DNA of 45,107 nucleotides from Welwitschia mirabilis (Eukaryota; Gnetophyta; Gnetopsida; Welwitschiales): assembly GCA_051453625.1 (NCBI GenBank), contig JBOZIK010000001.1:77479655-77524761 (forward strand), read 5' to 3'. The notes under the pieces were generated by a model. It ran no database searches. It saw only the letters and a program-made list of their open reading frames with translations, and was not told where the DNA came from. This document shows, in pieces, positions 21,200 through 31,402 of this stretch. The translations under genes and the position numbers were made by a program. The stretch's first letter is position 1, and the number at the start of each line of letters is the position of its first letter.

Positions 21200-22600
21200 C
21201 ATGCCCCTTTTGCATACCTCCTAGTAATGATGTTGAGTTAAGGAATTTAAATGTCTACCTTATTTTTAATGAAGAAAATGATAAAGATCCCTTACAAGAT
21301 ATAGCCAATATTAAACAATTAGTAATTACTTTTGGAAATGATTAAAAACCAAATTAGTAACAATACTTATATGGTTATTTTTTCCATCAGTTTAAAAAGA
21401 AAATCTAAACTATGATTGAGAACTATTTCACATAAGAGTTTAAAAATATAAAATCAAATTCAGGAAGCATTTATAAAGAGATTTATGAGTTAAACAATCA
21501 TAAGAAAAAGAAAGAAAGAATTAACTAACTTCCAATAATAACCAAATGAAAATTATAAATCTACGTATGAGTGATTTTTTGTTGCCCTACATTCTAGCCC
21601 TATAGATGTTTTTTCTCAAGAAAAATTAGCAGATTACCTTTATAGTGGACTCAATAGCCAAATAAAGAAACTTATTGTTTTTTTAATGTGGAGAAAACTT
21701 AGTGAATATCACATTAGAGAATGTATGAAGAGTGTTGGAAGAAATAGTAGAAGTAAGTTATACATCTCCTAAACCCTCACCTAAATAAAATAGTAGGTCA
21801 AATTATTAAAAAACTTAAAGAGGTTAAATAAGAGGAGAAGGAAATAAAAATAGAAAAAGAACAAACTAATGTTATTAAGATTTTATTATAACATTAGAGA
21901 AATACATATGACTAATCTTAGATGCTAAGGTGGAAATAGAAAAGAGTGTGGTTGTGGTTTTAACTTGTGATTTATGTAAAGATAACTATCCTATGATGAA
22001 ATATTATCCTTTATTACTAATCTATAAAGAAACGATTTATGAACAGGTGTGTGCATTTATTCAAAGACCTTTAAACTTTAGAAACCAAAAATAAAATTAA
22101 AATAAAAATAAAAATCAAAACTAATTTCAACCTAGGATGAATGAACAATAAATCTTTCAACCTTTTAAGAATAAACTTAAAAACTTTCAAGTAAATCATT
22201 ATAATTTCCAATCATGTAGAAACATATTTGAGAATGTAAACTTTTGAAGAAGTAATTCTAATTGTTAAGCAAGAACTTCAAATTCTCAAAACCAAAATGA
22301 TCCACTTAGAAATTTCATTGATGAGTTAAGAAGAACTTAAGAGAAAACAAACTTAAACATTGAAAATCTTATTAATATTCTATAACAAACTATACTTTCT
22401 AATCAAAAACCATAAGGATCACTTGAAACACAACCTTTACCAAACCATAATGAAGTTAAGAAATATTATAAGTTGTGATAAGAAGTAGAGATGATATAAC
22501 ACCTTCTATACAAAAGGATTTAATATTTGAAAATGATAAAAATGATGAATAAGGAGAGGATATTAAAATTTTAAAAAAAAGCATAGTTTCCCTTCTATTT
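21200..22600 (+). pseudogene. Element D: gag relic
   Basis: Capsid gene. The start resembles A (LIFNEENDKDPLQDIANIK at about 21260-21320). Then come PNENYKSTYE with a stop at the usual Trp/Arg block, DVFSQEKLADYLYSGLNSQ (about 21600-21660), and a zinc-knuckle region at 21966-22010 reading CDLCKDNYPMMKYYP. Here the His and the last Cys are both Tyr, explained by CAY-to-TAY and TGY-to-TAY changes. An Asn/Gln/Lys-rich stretch (about 22080-22300) follows, as in Athila-type gag. Frameshifts lie near 21600 and 21690. Non-functional. Confidence 0.7.
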
Positions 22601-22869
22601 GAAATATGATAAGAAAAATTCTTCTCAAGATAAAGGTAAGAAACCTACTATCCCTTATCTTGACATATTGAATACTAATCCTATATTTAATGAACATATT
22701 AAAGCCTTAATATAAAACATAAGTATAAATTTACCATTTTGGAAACTTTTTCAAGAGAATCATAAATATTCTAAATTTTGAAAATATCTGATTAGAAGGA
22801 AACAAAAATAAACTATACTTAGTAAAGTCTTCCTATCCCAATCTATAACTAACTTTATCTTATAAAAAT

Positions 22870-23290
22870 GTCTAAAGTTTAAAGATACAAGAGCAACAAC
22901 AGTTAGTATTACTTTAAAAGGGAATAAAAGAATAAAAAAAGATTTAATTGATATAGTATTACTTTAAGTGTTAATATTATGCCTTTGTACATTCTTCAAT
23001 AACTTGGCTTGAAAAGTAGAATTGAGCCTATAAGAATTATTTTAGCCTTAGCAGATACATTAGTAAAGAAACATTTAAAAGTGAATAAAGATTTAGTGAT
23101 TTAATAAAACAAGTATTTTATTCTATAGATGTGGTTTTAATTGAAGTTGAGCATAATGTATGTTATCCATTACTTCTAGGGAGAGCTTTTTGTGTGATAG
23201 TACATTGTATTATTGATACTAGAACTAAAATGATAGAATGTTACTTAGAAAATAAGAAGTTTAAAATTAGAGTATTTAATGCTTCTAAAA
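22870..23290 (+). pseudogene. Element D: aspartic protease relic
   Basis: Retropepsin-like text: KDLID at the active-site start, then, after a frame change, NIMPLYIL and LGLKSRIEPIRIILALAD. The second half contains LIEVEHNVCYPLLLGRAF, CIIDTRTKMIECYLENKKF and KIRVFNASKN. The LLLGRAF block matches the conserved LGRPF of Athila-type protease. The D-T/L-G active-site triplet itself is scrambled by small indels, so the enzyme is dead. Confidence 0.7.
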
Positions 23291-23880
23291 ATAACTGAGG
23301 TGATGAGTTAATTGTTAAAGGAGAAATTAAACCTAGTTTATTTTTACAATGTCATCCACTTCAAAAAAGATGGTTAATGTTTTATGAGGTAAATTTGTTT
23401 GATGATCCACTTGAAGTAGAAAACTTGAAAGCCTTCGATGATGATCAAGTTAATTAAAAGGATTTAAGAACTAATTATTTTGGTCAAGAGAGTAGAAAAA
23501 ATAAAATTTTAAACTATGTAGAAGTTCAAGATCTAAATAAAAATAAGATTTTTATTTTAAGGGAGGTCATCCACTACTACCATTTAGATAGAATTCTAGG
23601 ATGACAGTCAATTTTAATATAAATTTAATAAAAAAAATCTAAATTTAAATCTAAACTCTTTACTTAATATACTAAAATATATGTTTTTGTGTAATTATTA
23701 GAATAAAGTTTAAAGGAGAATCTTTCCCCTTAACAAGAGTCAATTTTAATCTCACTCTTGAAATCTAAGGTTAATGTGTTTTCTTGGTTCCACAAAGATT
23801 TAACAGCCATTTCTACCTCTATTTTTTAACATAAAATCTATCTTTAAGATAATGCAAAACCTGTTAGGTAACCCTCATAT
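23291..23880 (+). pseudogene. Element D: protease-RT linker
   Basis: Coding-like text continues (GEIKPSLFLQCHPLQKRW, VENLKAFDDDQVN) and decays by about 23580. No named domain is expected here; it is the N-terminal part of pol before RT. Confidence 0.45.
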
Positions 23881-25080
23881 CGAATAAATCCATCTTTTTA
23901 ACTAGTTAAAAAAGATGAAATCATTAAATTAATGGATGCTAGAATCATTTATGCTATAATTGATAGTGAGTGGGTTAGTTCTTTAATGGTAGTGTCTAAG
24001 AAAGATGGAAAGTGGAGAACGTGTATCGACTTTAGAAAATTAAATGAAGTAATCAAAAAAGACCATTATCCTTTACCTTTTCTTGATCCAATACTTGAGA
24101 GAATATAAGGACATGCTTTTTATTATTTTCTTAATGGGTATAGTGGTTATAATCAGATTTATATTGCTAGTGAAGATCAAGCCAAAACTAATTTTACTTT
24201 AACTTTTATAACGTTTACTTTTAGATGTATGCCTTTTAAACTTTGTAATGCTACTGATACTCAATTATGGGTATTTTTTCTCATATGTCAGAGGATTCAA
24301 TAGAAATTTTTATGGATGACTTCTTAGTTTATAGAAAAAGATTTGAATAAATCTTAGAAAGATTAGAGAAATTCTTCAGTAGATGTATTACTAATGGCCT
24401 ACATTTGAGTTAGGAGAAAAGTTTCATTTTAATTGATAATGAAAAGTGTTTTCATTCATCACATTTCTGATAAAGGAATTAGGATGAAACCTAAAAAAGT
24501 TAGTATTATTAAAAAATTAACTCTTCCAATTAATGTAAAACAAGTTTTATTCTTCCTTAGTCATTGTGATTTTTATCATTGATTTATTCAAGATTATATA
24601 AAAATTTATAAATCCCTTCCTTTTTAACTTGAAAAAGAAGCTAAATTTGATTGGAATAAATCTTATCAACTTGCTTTTGATACACTTAAAGATAAAATAT
24701 CTTTCTCTCTTATTATAATGGGACTCGATTAGATTAAATATTTTGAGTTAATGTGTGATGTTAGTAATAATGTCATGGATGGGATACATGCATAAAAACA
24801 TGAAAATGATTTTAAGGCTATATATTATCATAGTAAAACTTTGCCTAAAGCTCAAATAAATTATACTACTATATAAAAAGAAATATTAGTGATTATTTTT
24901 TTACCTTGACACATTTAGACATTATATTTTATCCTTTCACACAAATATTTATACCAACCATGTAATAATTAGATACCTAACTAAGAAATATTTTAGTGCT
25001 AGACTTATTAGATGGATATTCCTCATCTAAGAATTTAATTTAATCATCATTAATAAATCTAAAAAGCGTAATAGTATAGT
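23881..25080 (+). pseudogene. Element D: reverse transcriptase and RNase H relic
   Basis: RT starts with EIIKLMDARIIYAIIDSEWV, SLMVVSKKDGKWRTCIDFRK and KDHYPLPFLDPILERI (about 23915-24105), then HAFYYFLNGYSGYNQIYIA, MPFKLCNA and the catalytic FMDDFLVY (24310-24335; both Asp present) after a frameshift. The connection follows with GIRMKPKKVSII and HCDFYH-FIQDYIKIYKSL, where a stop (TGA) sits at a usual Arg codon. RNase H reads FELMCDVSNNVMDGIHA and KAIYYHSKTLPKAQINYTT (about 24745-24870). Stops at Trp (TAG), Gln and Arg (TGA) positions are consistent with C-to-T/G-to-A decay. Athila-like by wording. Confidence 0.88.
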
Positions 25081-25605
25081 TTATCATTTGTCACATCTTT
25101 CTTCCTCTCTTGATGATCTTATATTTAATGACTCTTTTTCGGATGAATAAATTTTTGTCATATCTTCTACTCATCCTTGTTATTGGTATGCTGATATTTT
25201 TAATTACCTTCTTATCATAAAAAACCCACAACATTAGACTTATAATTAAATAAAATACTTTCTCTATAAAATAGGTGATTGTGAATGAATACATCCACAT
25301 CTTTATCATAGGTGTAAAGATCAAATCATATAAAAATGTATGCCTGAGTGGGAAAAATTTGACATCTTTTATCCTTATCAAGGCAGTATTTGTGAAGTTT
25401 ATTTTAGTGGATAGAAAATAGCTATAAAAGTCCTTCACTATAGTTTTTATTGGCCTACTCTTTTTTAGGACTCTTTTGATTTTGTTAGAAGGTGTGATGC
25501 TTGTCAATGTTATGATAGCTTTATTCATTCTCAAGAAATACTTCTTAAACCTATTCTTAAATGTCAACTTTTTGATTGTTGGGAAATTGATTTGATATCC
25601 CTATT

Positions 25606-26183
25606 NNNNNNNNNNNNNNNNNNNNNNNNNNNNNNNNNNNNNNNNNNNNNNNNNNNNNNNNNNNNNNNNNNNNNNNNNNNNNNNNNNNNNNNNNNNNNNN
25701 NNNNNNNNNNNNNNNNNNNNNNNNNNNNNNNNNNNNNNNNNNNNNNNNNNNNNNNNNNNNNNNNNNNNNNNNNNNNNNNNNNNNNNNNNNNNNNNNNNNN
25801 NNNNNNNNNNNNNNNNNNNNNNNNNNNNNNNNNNNNNNNNNNNNNNNNNNNNNNNNNNNNNNNNNNNNNNNNNNNNNNNNNNNNNNNNNNNNNNNNNNNN
25901 NNNNNNNNNNNNNNNNNNNNNNNNNNNNNNNNNNNNNNNNNNNNNNNNNNNNNNNNNNNNNNNNNNNNNNNNNNNNNNNNNNNNNNNNNNNNNNNNNNNN
26001 NNNNNNNNNNNNNNNNNNNNNNNNNNNNNNNNNNNNNNNNNNNNNNNNNNNNNNNNNNNNNNNNNNNNNNNNNNNNNNNNNNNNNNNNNNNNNNNNNNNN
26101 NNNNNNNNNNNNNNNNNNNNNNNNNNNNNNNNNNNNNNNNNNNNNNNNNNNNNNNNNNNNNNNNNNNNNNNNNNNNNNNNNNN
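25606..26183. other. Assembly gap (578 N)
   Basis: Unknown bases in the integrase core of D. The expected missing coding length (from the first Asp region to the WVEAIPT-like block, ~60 codons) is much shorter than the gap, so the gap length may be wrong or hide an insertion. Confidence 0.9.
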
Positions 26184-26810
26184 AAATGAGTTGAAGCTAT
26201 TCCCACTTATATGAATGATGCTTGAACTATTTGTAATTTTCTTAGAACTCATATTTTTCAATGTTTTAATTTTAGTAGGATTATCATCAGTGATCAAGAA
26301 ACCTATTTTATAAATTAACTTTTTAAAAAAATTCTTTTATCCATTAGAATTAAACATAGAATAGCTTCTGCTAATCATTTACAAACTAACGGTTAAGCTA
26401 AAAATTCAAATAGAGAAATTAAGAAAATACTATAAAAACTTATCTTTTTTAATAAGAAATATTGAAATTCTAAGCTTAATGATATTCTTTAGGCTTAATG
26501 TACGACTTGACATAATTCTCTTGGTTTTTCACTTTATGAACTTGTATATAGAAAAGTTTGTGTTTTATCTATTGATGTGTGTTATAACTCTTATCATTTT
26601 TCTCATCAACTTAATTTTGTTGACCTTTAGGAGAATATTAAAAATAGATTAGCCCAACTTGATCACCTAGATAAAAAATGTACTTATGCTATACATCATC
26701 AACTAATTCAAAAATCCTAAGCTAAGATCAAACATAATAGAAAGTTACTTTATAAAAAGTTTAAACCTAGTTAACTTATCCTTTTATACAATACTAGAGT
26801 ACATCTATTA

Positions 26811-26815
26811 CATAA
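26811..26815. repeat. Target site duplication of E, left copy (CATAA)
   Basis: Identical to 34565-34569 after the 3' LTR of E. Confidence 0.9.
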
Positions 26816-27321
26816 TATCATGTCCTATATTTTAAGACTTAAGTTTAAAATCTTTTAAGGCTAATAATTCAAGCTAAATCTTATGTGTTTTTCTTATTGC
26901 TAATAGTTTCATGATTATTATTTTATGCTTTAGCTTATTCATTTAATTGCTCATTTTAGAAAATATCAAATTATTTTGAATAAGGATTCTTAATGTGTAG
27001 ATTTATTGTTTTTATTTATTACTAAAACTGCTATCATGTTATGGAATGTTTAAATTACTAATAATATCTCATTATTGTTAATTATGTAAGCTAAATGATT
27101 ATTTATTATTTTCTCGGTGGCCTAGCAAGATAATGGAAATCCCCACCATATAACCACCCTCATTCATAATGTTTTGTCTTTACATGCATAGAATCTTCAC
27201 CAACTTTCACCACTTTAACTGACCCCCTTCATTATTTTTTATCTTAAATGTATGGACTCTTTACTAACTTTCATTTTGTTCTCATATTCTTATAACTCTT
27301 CAAATTCCATCAAACCTTAAT

Positions 27322-27329
27322 TATAAATA
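27322..27329 (+). promoter_or_regulatory. TATA box of the E 5' LTR
   Basis: TATAAATA followed by GGACCC, identical in the 3' LTR. The best core-promoter match in the window. Confidence 0.7.
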
Positions 27330-28491
27330 GGACCCTTCTACTCACTTTTCCTCACTTTCATTCTTGAAGAACCTTTTGCAACCTGGAAAAGCCTTGAGGA
27401 CTTGCAAAGATTTTGAATTCTTCTTAAAATTTAGTATGGTTCTATGGTTTTTGTTAATCTCTTATTTGATTCATGTAATTACAATTGTCTCTTGTATGTT
27501 CTAAATGAATCTTGCATCTTTCAAATCTTTAAATAAAATCTTTTCTTATGCATATCCTTACTATTATTTATCTTTGATATTTAAAGCTCATTATAATCAA
27601 ATCATGTAGCTTTAGGGGTTCGACCACTTAAAGGACTCTTATTAGACATAGGAGTGGCTATTAGTATCCGTATAGCTATTGCATAACACATGTAGCTTCA
27701 AGGGATTATCCCACCTGAGGGGTTTCTATTGGCCATAGGAATGATCTAGTATATAATGAATAATTAACATCCTCTGACAGGGCATACTATTTCTTGAATT
27801 TTTTGAGATCTAGATATTTTACCTCAACTTTATGTTGATTTGTGTTTTTGGTCAATTGATATTTTGTGAAATCCTTTTTTTTCTCAAAACCCATACCTTA
27901 AACCTTAACATGGATTATACTAGGAACTATGAAGGTACATTTCTTACATCATGCCTATTGTGCAGATAATGCTTTAAGGGTATAAGTGGAATGAAGTTTA
28001 ACTAGGTATCTGTAGTGAATTTTTCTCATTTCTGCAAATAATTAATTGGGCACTTTTCAAATTCTTGGAAGATTGTTATTTGACTACATTTCTTGTATCT
28101 TTTTAATTGAGAATATCTTTGTACTTAACCTTATATCGTTGTTTGAAAATTAAACGATGAATATCAACCTTATTTAAACAATGTTTCCCTATTTATAATT
28201 CAATATAGAAATATTTCTAGTTATATGGAAATCAAGAATTTATTACTAATAATCATTTTTTCATATATAAGAAATTTTTCTTTAGATTTTATTTTCTTAT
28301 TGAGTAATGAATCTTTTATAATGCTATTATTTTATTCTAGGCATAGAATTAGCAGAAGGATATGCTTGAAAATAATGGGAAGTGAGTCATCTTTTAAATA
28401 ATCTTAAGATAATATTAAAGGTGGGATCCACATGTGGTGGGGCTCAACTGTAAAATTGTTTCTGAAATCTGTCATGTGAGTAACCATACAT

Positions 28492-28552
28492 GGATTCGAA
28501 CCCTTGTCTCTTTCTTGATTTCTTCCCTCCCCTACTGTTACACTATCAAGCT
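28492..28552 (-). repeat. tRNA-like A-box/B-box module in the E 5' LTR
   Basis: The minus strand has a perfect Pol III B-box GGTTCGAATCC (28492-28502) and, about 30 bases upstream, an A-box-like TAGCTTGATAGTGTAACAG (28534-28552). Order and spacing resemble a tRNA or SINE head, but no acceptor stem pairs. In the 3' LTR (about 33085-33150) the A-box part is kept and the B-box is lost. Confidence 0.5.
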
Positions 28553-28599
28553 AGAGTTATAAGAAAGAGTCATTTAACAAATCATTACTGTGTAACCAT

Positions 28600-29050
28600 T
28601 CCATCTGAGAATTTTTCTTCCTTCATATTTCTTCTCCGAGCACACATTCCTTTTATCCTTCTGCCCTTACCTTTGCCTATTCCTTATTGTAGCCCTTGAC
28701 TTATTGCCCTCTATAACCCTCATCTGCACTACTTCTCACTCTAATCATCTCCACCTGCCTAATGCACCTTCATCTGGTATTTGCTCCTTCCCTCGTGGAC
28801 CTCCTTCCTACTATGCTATGCCACCTCTTAAGTTGCACTCCCTCTGTGCCAACTCTACTTATAGTGTTGGTCTTCCTATGCCTCTGTTCTACATCTGTTC
28901 CTCAGCTAGCCTACTTATGCCGTCACTATGCACCTATGGATGGTGTCTCCTCTATGCCTCACTGTATCGACTCCTCCTACTGTATTCCCTCCTACATGCA
29001 CAATCTATCCTCCACTTCTTTTTTTCAATACCATTCTCTATAAGATTATT
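28600..29050 (+). other. Pyrimidine-rich GC island inside the E LTR
   Basis: C/T-rich stretch much less AT-rich than its surroundings, also in the 3' LTR at 33200-33640. Two overlapping plus frames are open in both copies (28704-29066 and 28762-29043 here). They share words such as MPPLKL and LCTYGWC but match nothing I know. Most likely an LTR sequence feature rather than a gene. Confidence 0.4.
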
Positions 29051-29447
29051 CTCACTTCAGCCATGAACAATGGCTGAGAGGATTAGAAAGAGACCTAAAA
29101 ATAATATAAGAAAATCCCTAATTTAATTCAATAATGCCTTCACAAAATAATAACTTATTCTTGGAAAAGTGGCAAGATGTTTTAAACACATTAAGTGTAG
29201 TAATAAATGTGGTTATGAGATATCCTTGACCACTTTGAGGTCTTAAGATTAAATCCTTTATATAACATTTTATTAGATTCTTCATTTTCTATTTCATATG
29301 AAAATAAATTATGAACCAAACCTTCCCATTTATTAAGTTTAAAATGTGATTATTTTGGATCATGTGCTATCCTTAACCTAAGTTGGTTATTGGTCCTCAT
29401 TATAAAAATTTCTTACTAACTTAAGTTTAAACCTATGTTAAATATAT

Positions 29448-29494
29448 GACACTGTGGTTCATAGTCACATGCTCTTATCCTCTAAGCTACACGC
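29448..29494 (-). repeat. tRNA-Arg(ACG)-like fragment in the E 5' LTR
   Basis: On the minus strand the D arm and anticodon arm of a plastid-type trnR-ACG are recognisable: GTAGCTTAGAGGATAAGAGC, then GACTATGAACCACAGTGTC. Against the plastid gene as I remember it, the four differences in the anticodon-arm region are all transitions, and the anticodon ACG is ATG. A diverged T-arm-like GGTTTAAAC lies at about 29425-29434 after extra bases. It cannot fold as a normal tRNA, so it is a relic. The 3' LTR lacks about 100 bp here. Confidence 0.6.
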
Positions 29495-30070
29495 CTCCTC
29501 CGCAAAGATCTGTTCCCCTGATTTCTTTCCAAAAGCTTTTTTTGCCTCAGTTTTGAGCTTCTACATGTTTAATAAAATACATAGATTAATTAGTATTCAT
29601 TGTAATATGACTTTTATAGTTATCCATTACAACTATTTAAATAAGTTTTCACTGTTGTCTATCTAATAAGACCCTTATTCAACTTTAGTACCCTCTATAA
29701 ATGGTAAGGCATAAATAAACTATTATTTAAATACAAACAAAATATTATTGGCTATGGTAACCCCCTTCACACACACATATTCGACACAAATCCTAAACTT
29801 TAGCTTTAATATAGTAATTTACTTATAGATATCATAGTGTTAAAAGTGTCACATTTAAAACCTGATATGATGATTTTTCTTATATTCTCATTTCAATGCT
29901 AAATATTTCTATTAATAATGAACATTGAAATGTGGACATTACATTTGATATCAGAGCATCAAAGTTTGAAGTTTATCAACTATAAATATTTTTGAGTCAT
30001 TTCATTTTAGTATCTGAGCATCAAGTTTATGAGGATTTTGCTATCTTAGAAATTTTAGGATGTTTCAGTT

Positions 30071-30087
30071 TGGTATCAGAGCCTAGG
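30071..30087 (+). other. Element E: tRNA-iMet primer binding site
   Basis: TGGTATCAGAGCC, a perfect match to the usual initiator tRNA-Met primer site, three bases after the LTR end. Confidence 0.85.
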
Positions 30088-30206
30088 TTTTAAATTTACT
30101 GGGGACAACTATGGTTAAGTTAATAAATTCACTAGCATAACTATTGTTAAGTTGATGATCTCATGGAATTCACTTGACTTAACTATTTTATTATGGTTTA
30201 TGAGAT

Positions 30207-31130
30207 ATGCCTCTTAGAATGGCGATGAATTGATCAATCAAAGTTATCACTTTAGTAGATGTGGTTAATAATCTAGTAGGTGAACTTCATGAATAGAATA
30301 ATGGTAGGGAAAATGAAGAATTCCTTAAGAAGATGATGATGCAATTTAAAATAATGAGTCCTCTAACCTTTGAGGATGTTGACAATGCAGCAGATGCTGA
30401 AGCATGGTTAATTTCTATTAAAAGAAAATTGGATTTATTTAACTTTACCTCTAAACAGAAGGCATTACTAACAATCCATCAGCTTGTAAAAGGAGTAAAT
30501 TTATGGTGGAATGCAAAAAAACTTCAAGTATCTCATCTAATTTCCATTCCTTGGGAAGAAATTAAAGGAAGATTTAAAGTCAGGTACATATTAGAGTTTT
30601 TCTTGAATTCAAAAGATGCCAAATTTTATTATCTTAAATAAGGTCTGATGATGATAGCTCAATATGAGTATAAGTTCATGGAGCTCTTATGGTATGTTCC
30701 TAAGTTATCAGGAAGTGAAATAGTAAAGGTTCGTAGATCCATAGTTGGATTACACCCTATAATTCAAATCTAGGTTAAGTTATTCCAACCTAAAATTATT
30801 GTAGAAGCTCTATAAAAGGTCAAAATAAGTAAAGAATCTACTAATAAAGACAAGATGTTTAAGAAGAGAAAAAGAATCTATCAAAAAAGAAAGAAGAAAT
30901 TCTTTAGAAATAATGAGCCAAATAGAATTCATAGAAAAGGTGAAATCTCTAAGTTTAATTCAATAAAAAACTAGAATAAAAATAAGCTTAAAGTTAGGCC
31001 AAGAAATTCCTATTCCATAGATAATAAAACTAAATATTTTCAAAGAAAGGGATGTTATAATTGTGGAGGTCCCCACTATGCCAAAAATTTCCCTCACAAA
31101 AGGAATCCAACAGACATAAGAAAGATTTAA
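30207..31130 (+). pseudogene. Element E: chromovirus-type gag relic
   Basis: One reading frame of 308 codons runs from ATG 30207 to TAA 31130 with no frameshift, broken only by in-frame stops. Two are near the start (30231, 30297) and four lie further on (about 30639, 30771, 30813, 30972), most where the family has Gln. The core reads DAEAWLISIKRKLDLFNFTS, LLTIHQLVKGVNLWWNAKK, IPWEEIKGRFKVRYI, AQYEYKFMELLWYVPKLSG, the retrotransposon gag domain (PF03732 type). A basic stretch follows, then a zinc knuckle CYNCGGPHYAKNF at 31053-31091; the last Cys is Phe. It would make the capsid of virus-like particles if intact. No pol follows. Confidence 0.88.
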
Positions 31131-31402
31131 TAAAGGGATCTAAAATTTTGTAATGCAAGATGAATCAGGTATTAAAATTTCCTTACTGTAAAATAATTAC
31201 TTAAGCATTAAGTTATCAAATTATTTTATCATTAGAATAGGACTTAGATAGGAATAGTTTTCAATTCTTTAATGATTACAAATAATAATTTTAGAATGAA
31301 TGACACTTAAAATTTAAGATATCATTATAGGAATAAGTTAAAGAAGTAAAATATTTGCCAATTTCTAGTTTTGAGAATGAAGCCTCTTAAAAGATCAAGA
31401 AA
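31131..31402 (+). other. Element E: tail between gag and 3' LTR
   Basis: About 270 bp of AT-rich sequence without a frame; ends in a purine-rich AAAAGATCAAGAA (a weak polypurine tract) before the 3' LTR. The position where pol would begin is simply absent. Confidence 0.6.

Larger units (their letters stand above)
25081..26815 (+). pseudogene. Element D: integrase relic, part before E
   Basis: The zinc domain is visible as KIAIKVLHYSFYWPTLF and DFVRRCDACQ (25410-25510); both Cys are kept but the two His are Tyr. FDCWEIDLISLF (25570-25605) keeps the first catalytic Asp. A 578 bp gap then hides most of the core. After it come AIPTYMNDA, FNFSRIIISDQETYF, a block with SANHLQTNG, NSNREIKKIL and a degraded NDILWAYRT-like run. 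SLYELVYRKVCVLSIDVCYN and HQLNFVDL follow. The frame reaches the E insertion at 26815 and resumes in phase at 34570. Confidence 0.85.
26816..30067 (+). repeat. Element E: 5' LTR
   Basis: 3252 bp; starts TATCATGTCC (TG in the 3' copy) and ends ...GTTTCA three bases before the primer site. TATAAATA at 27322-27329 puts the start site about 0.5 kb in, leaving a very long R/U5 of about 2.7 kb. That part contains a tRNA-like module (28492-28552), a pyrimidine-rich GC island (28600-29050) and a tRNA-Arg-like fragment (29448-29494) that the 3' LTR lacks. Confidence 0.9.

Noticed and set aside
25091-25567. 158-codon minus-strand open frame, one of the longest N-free frames
   Set aside because: It is antisense to the D RNase H/integrase relic, has a Lys/Ile-rich composition expected from the reverse of AT-rich DNA, and shows no domain.
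28704-29066. 120-codon plus frame as a host gene
   Set aside because: It lies in the LTR of E, is duplicated in the other LTR and overlaps a second open frame; base composition explains it.
29448-29494. A functional tRNA-Arg gene
   Set aside because: The anticodon is changed, the T arm is displaced and no acceptor stem pairs.
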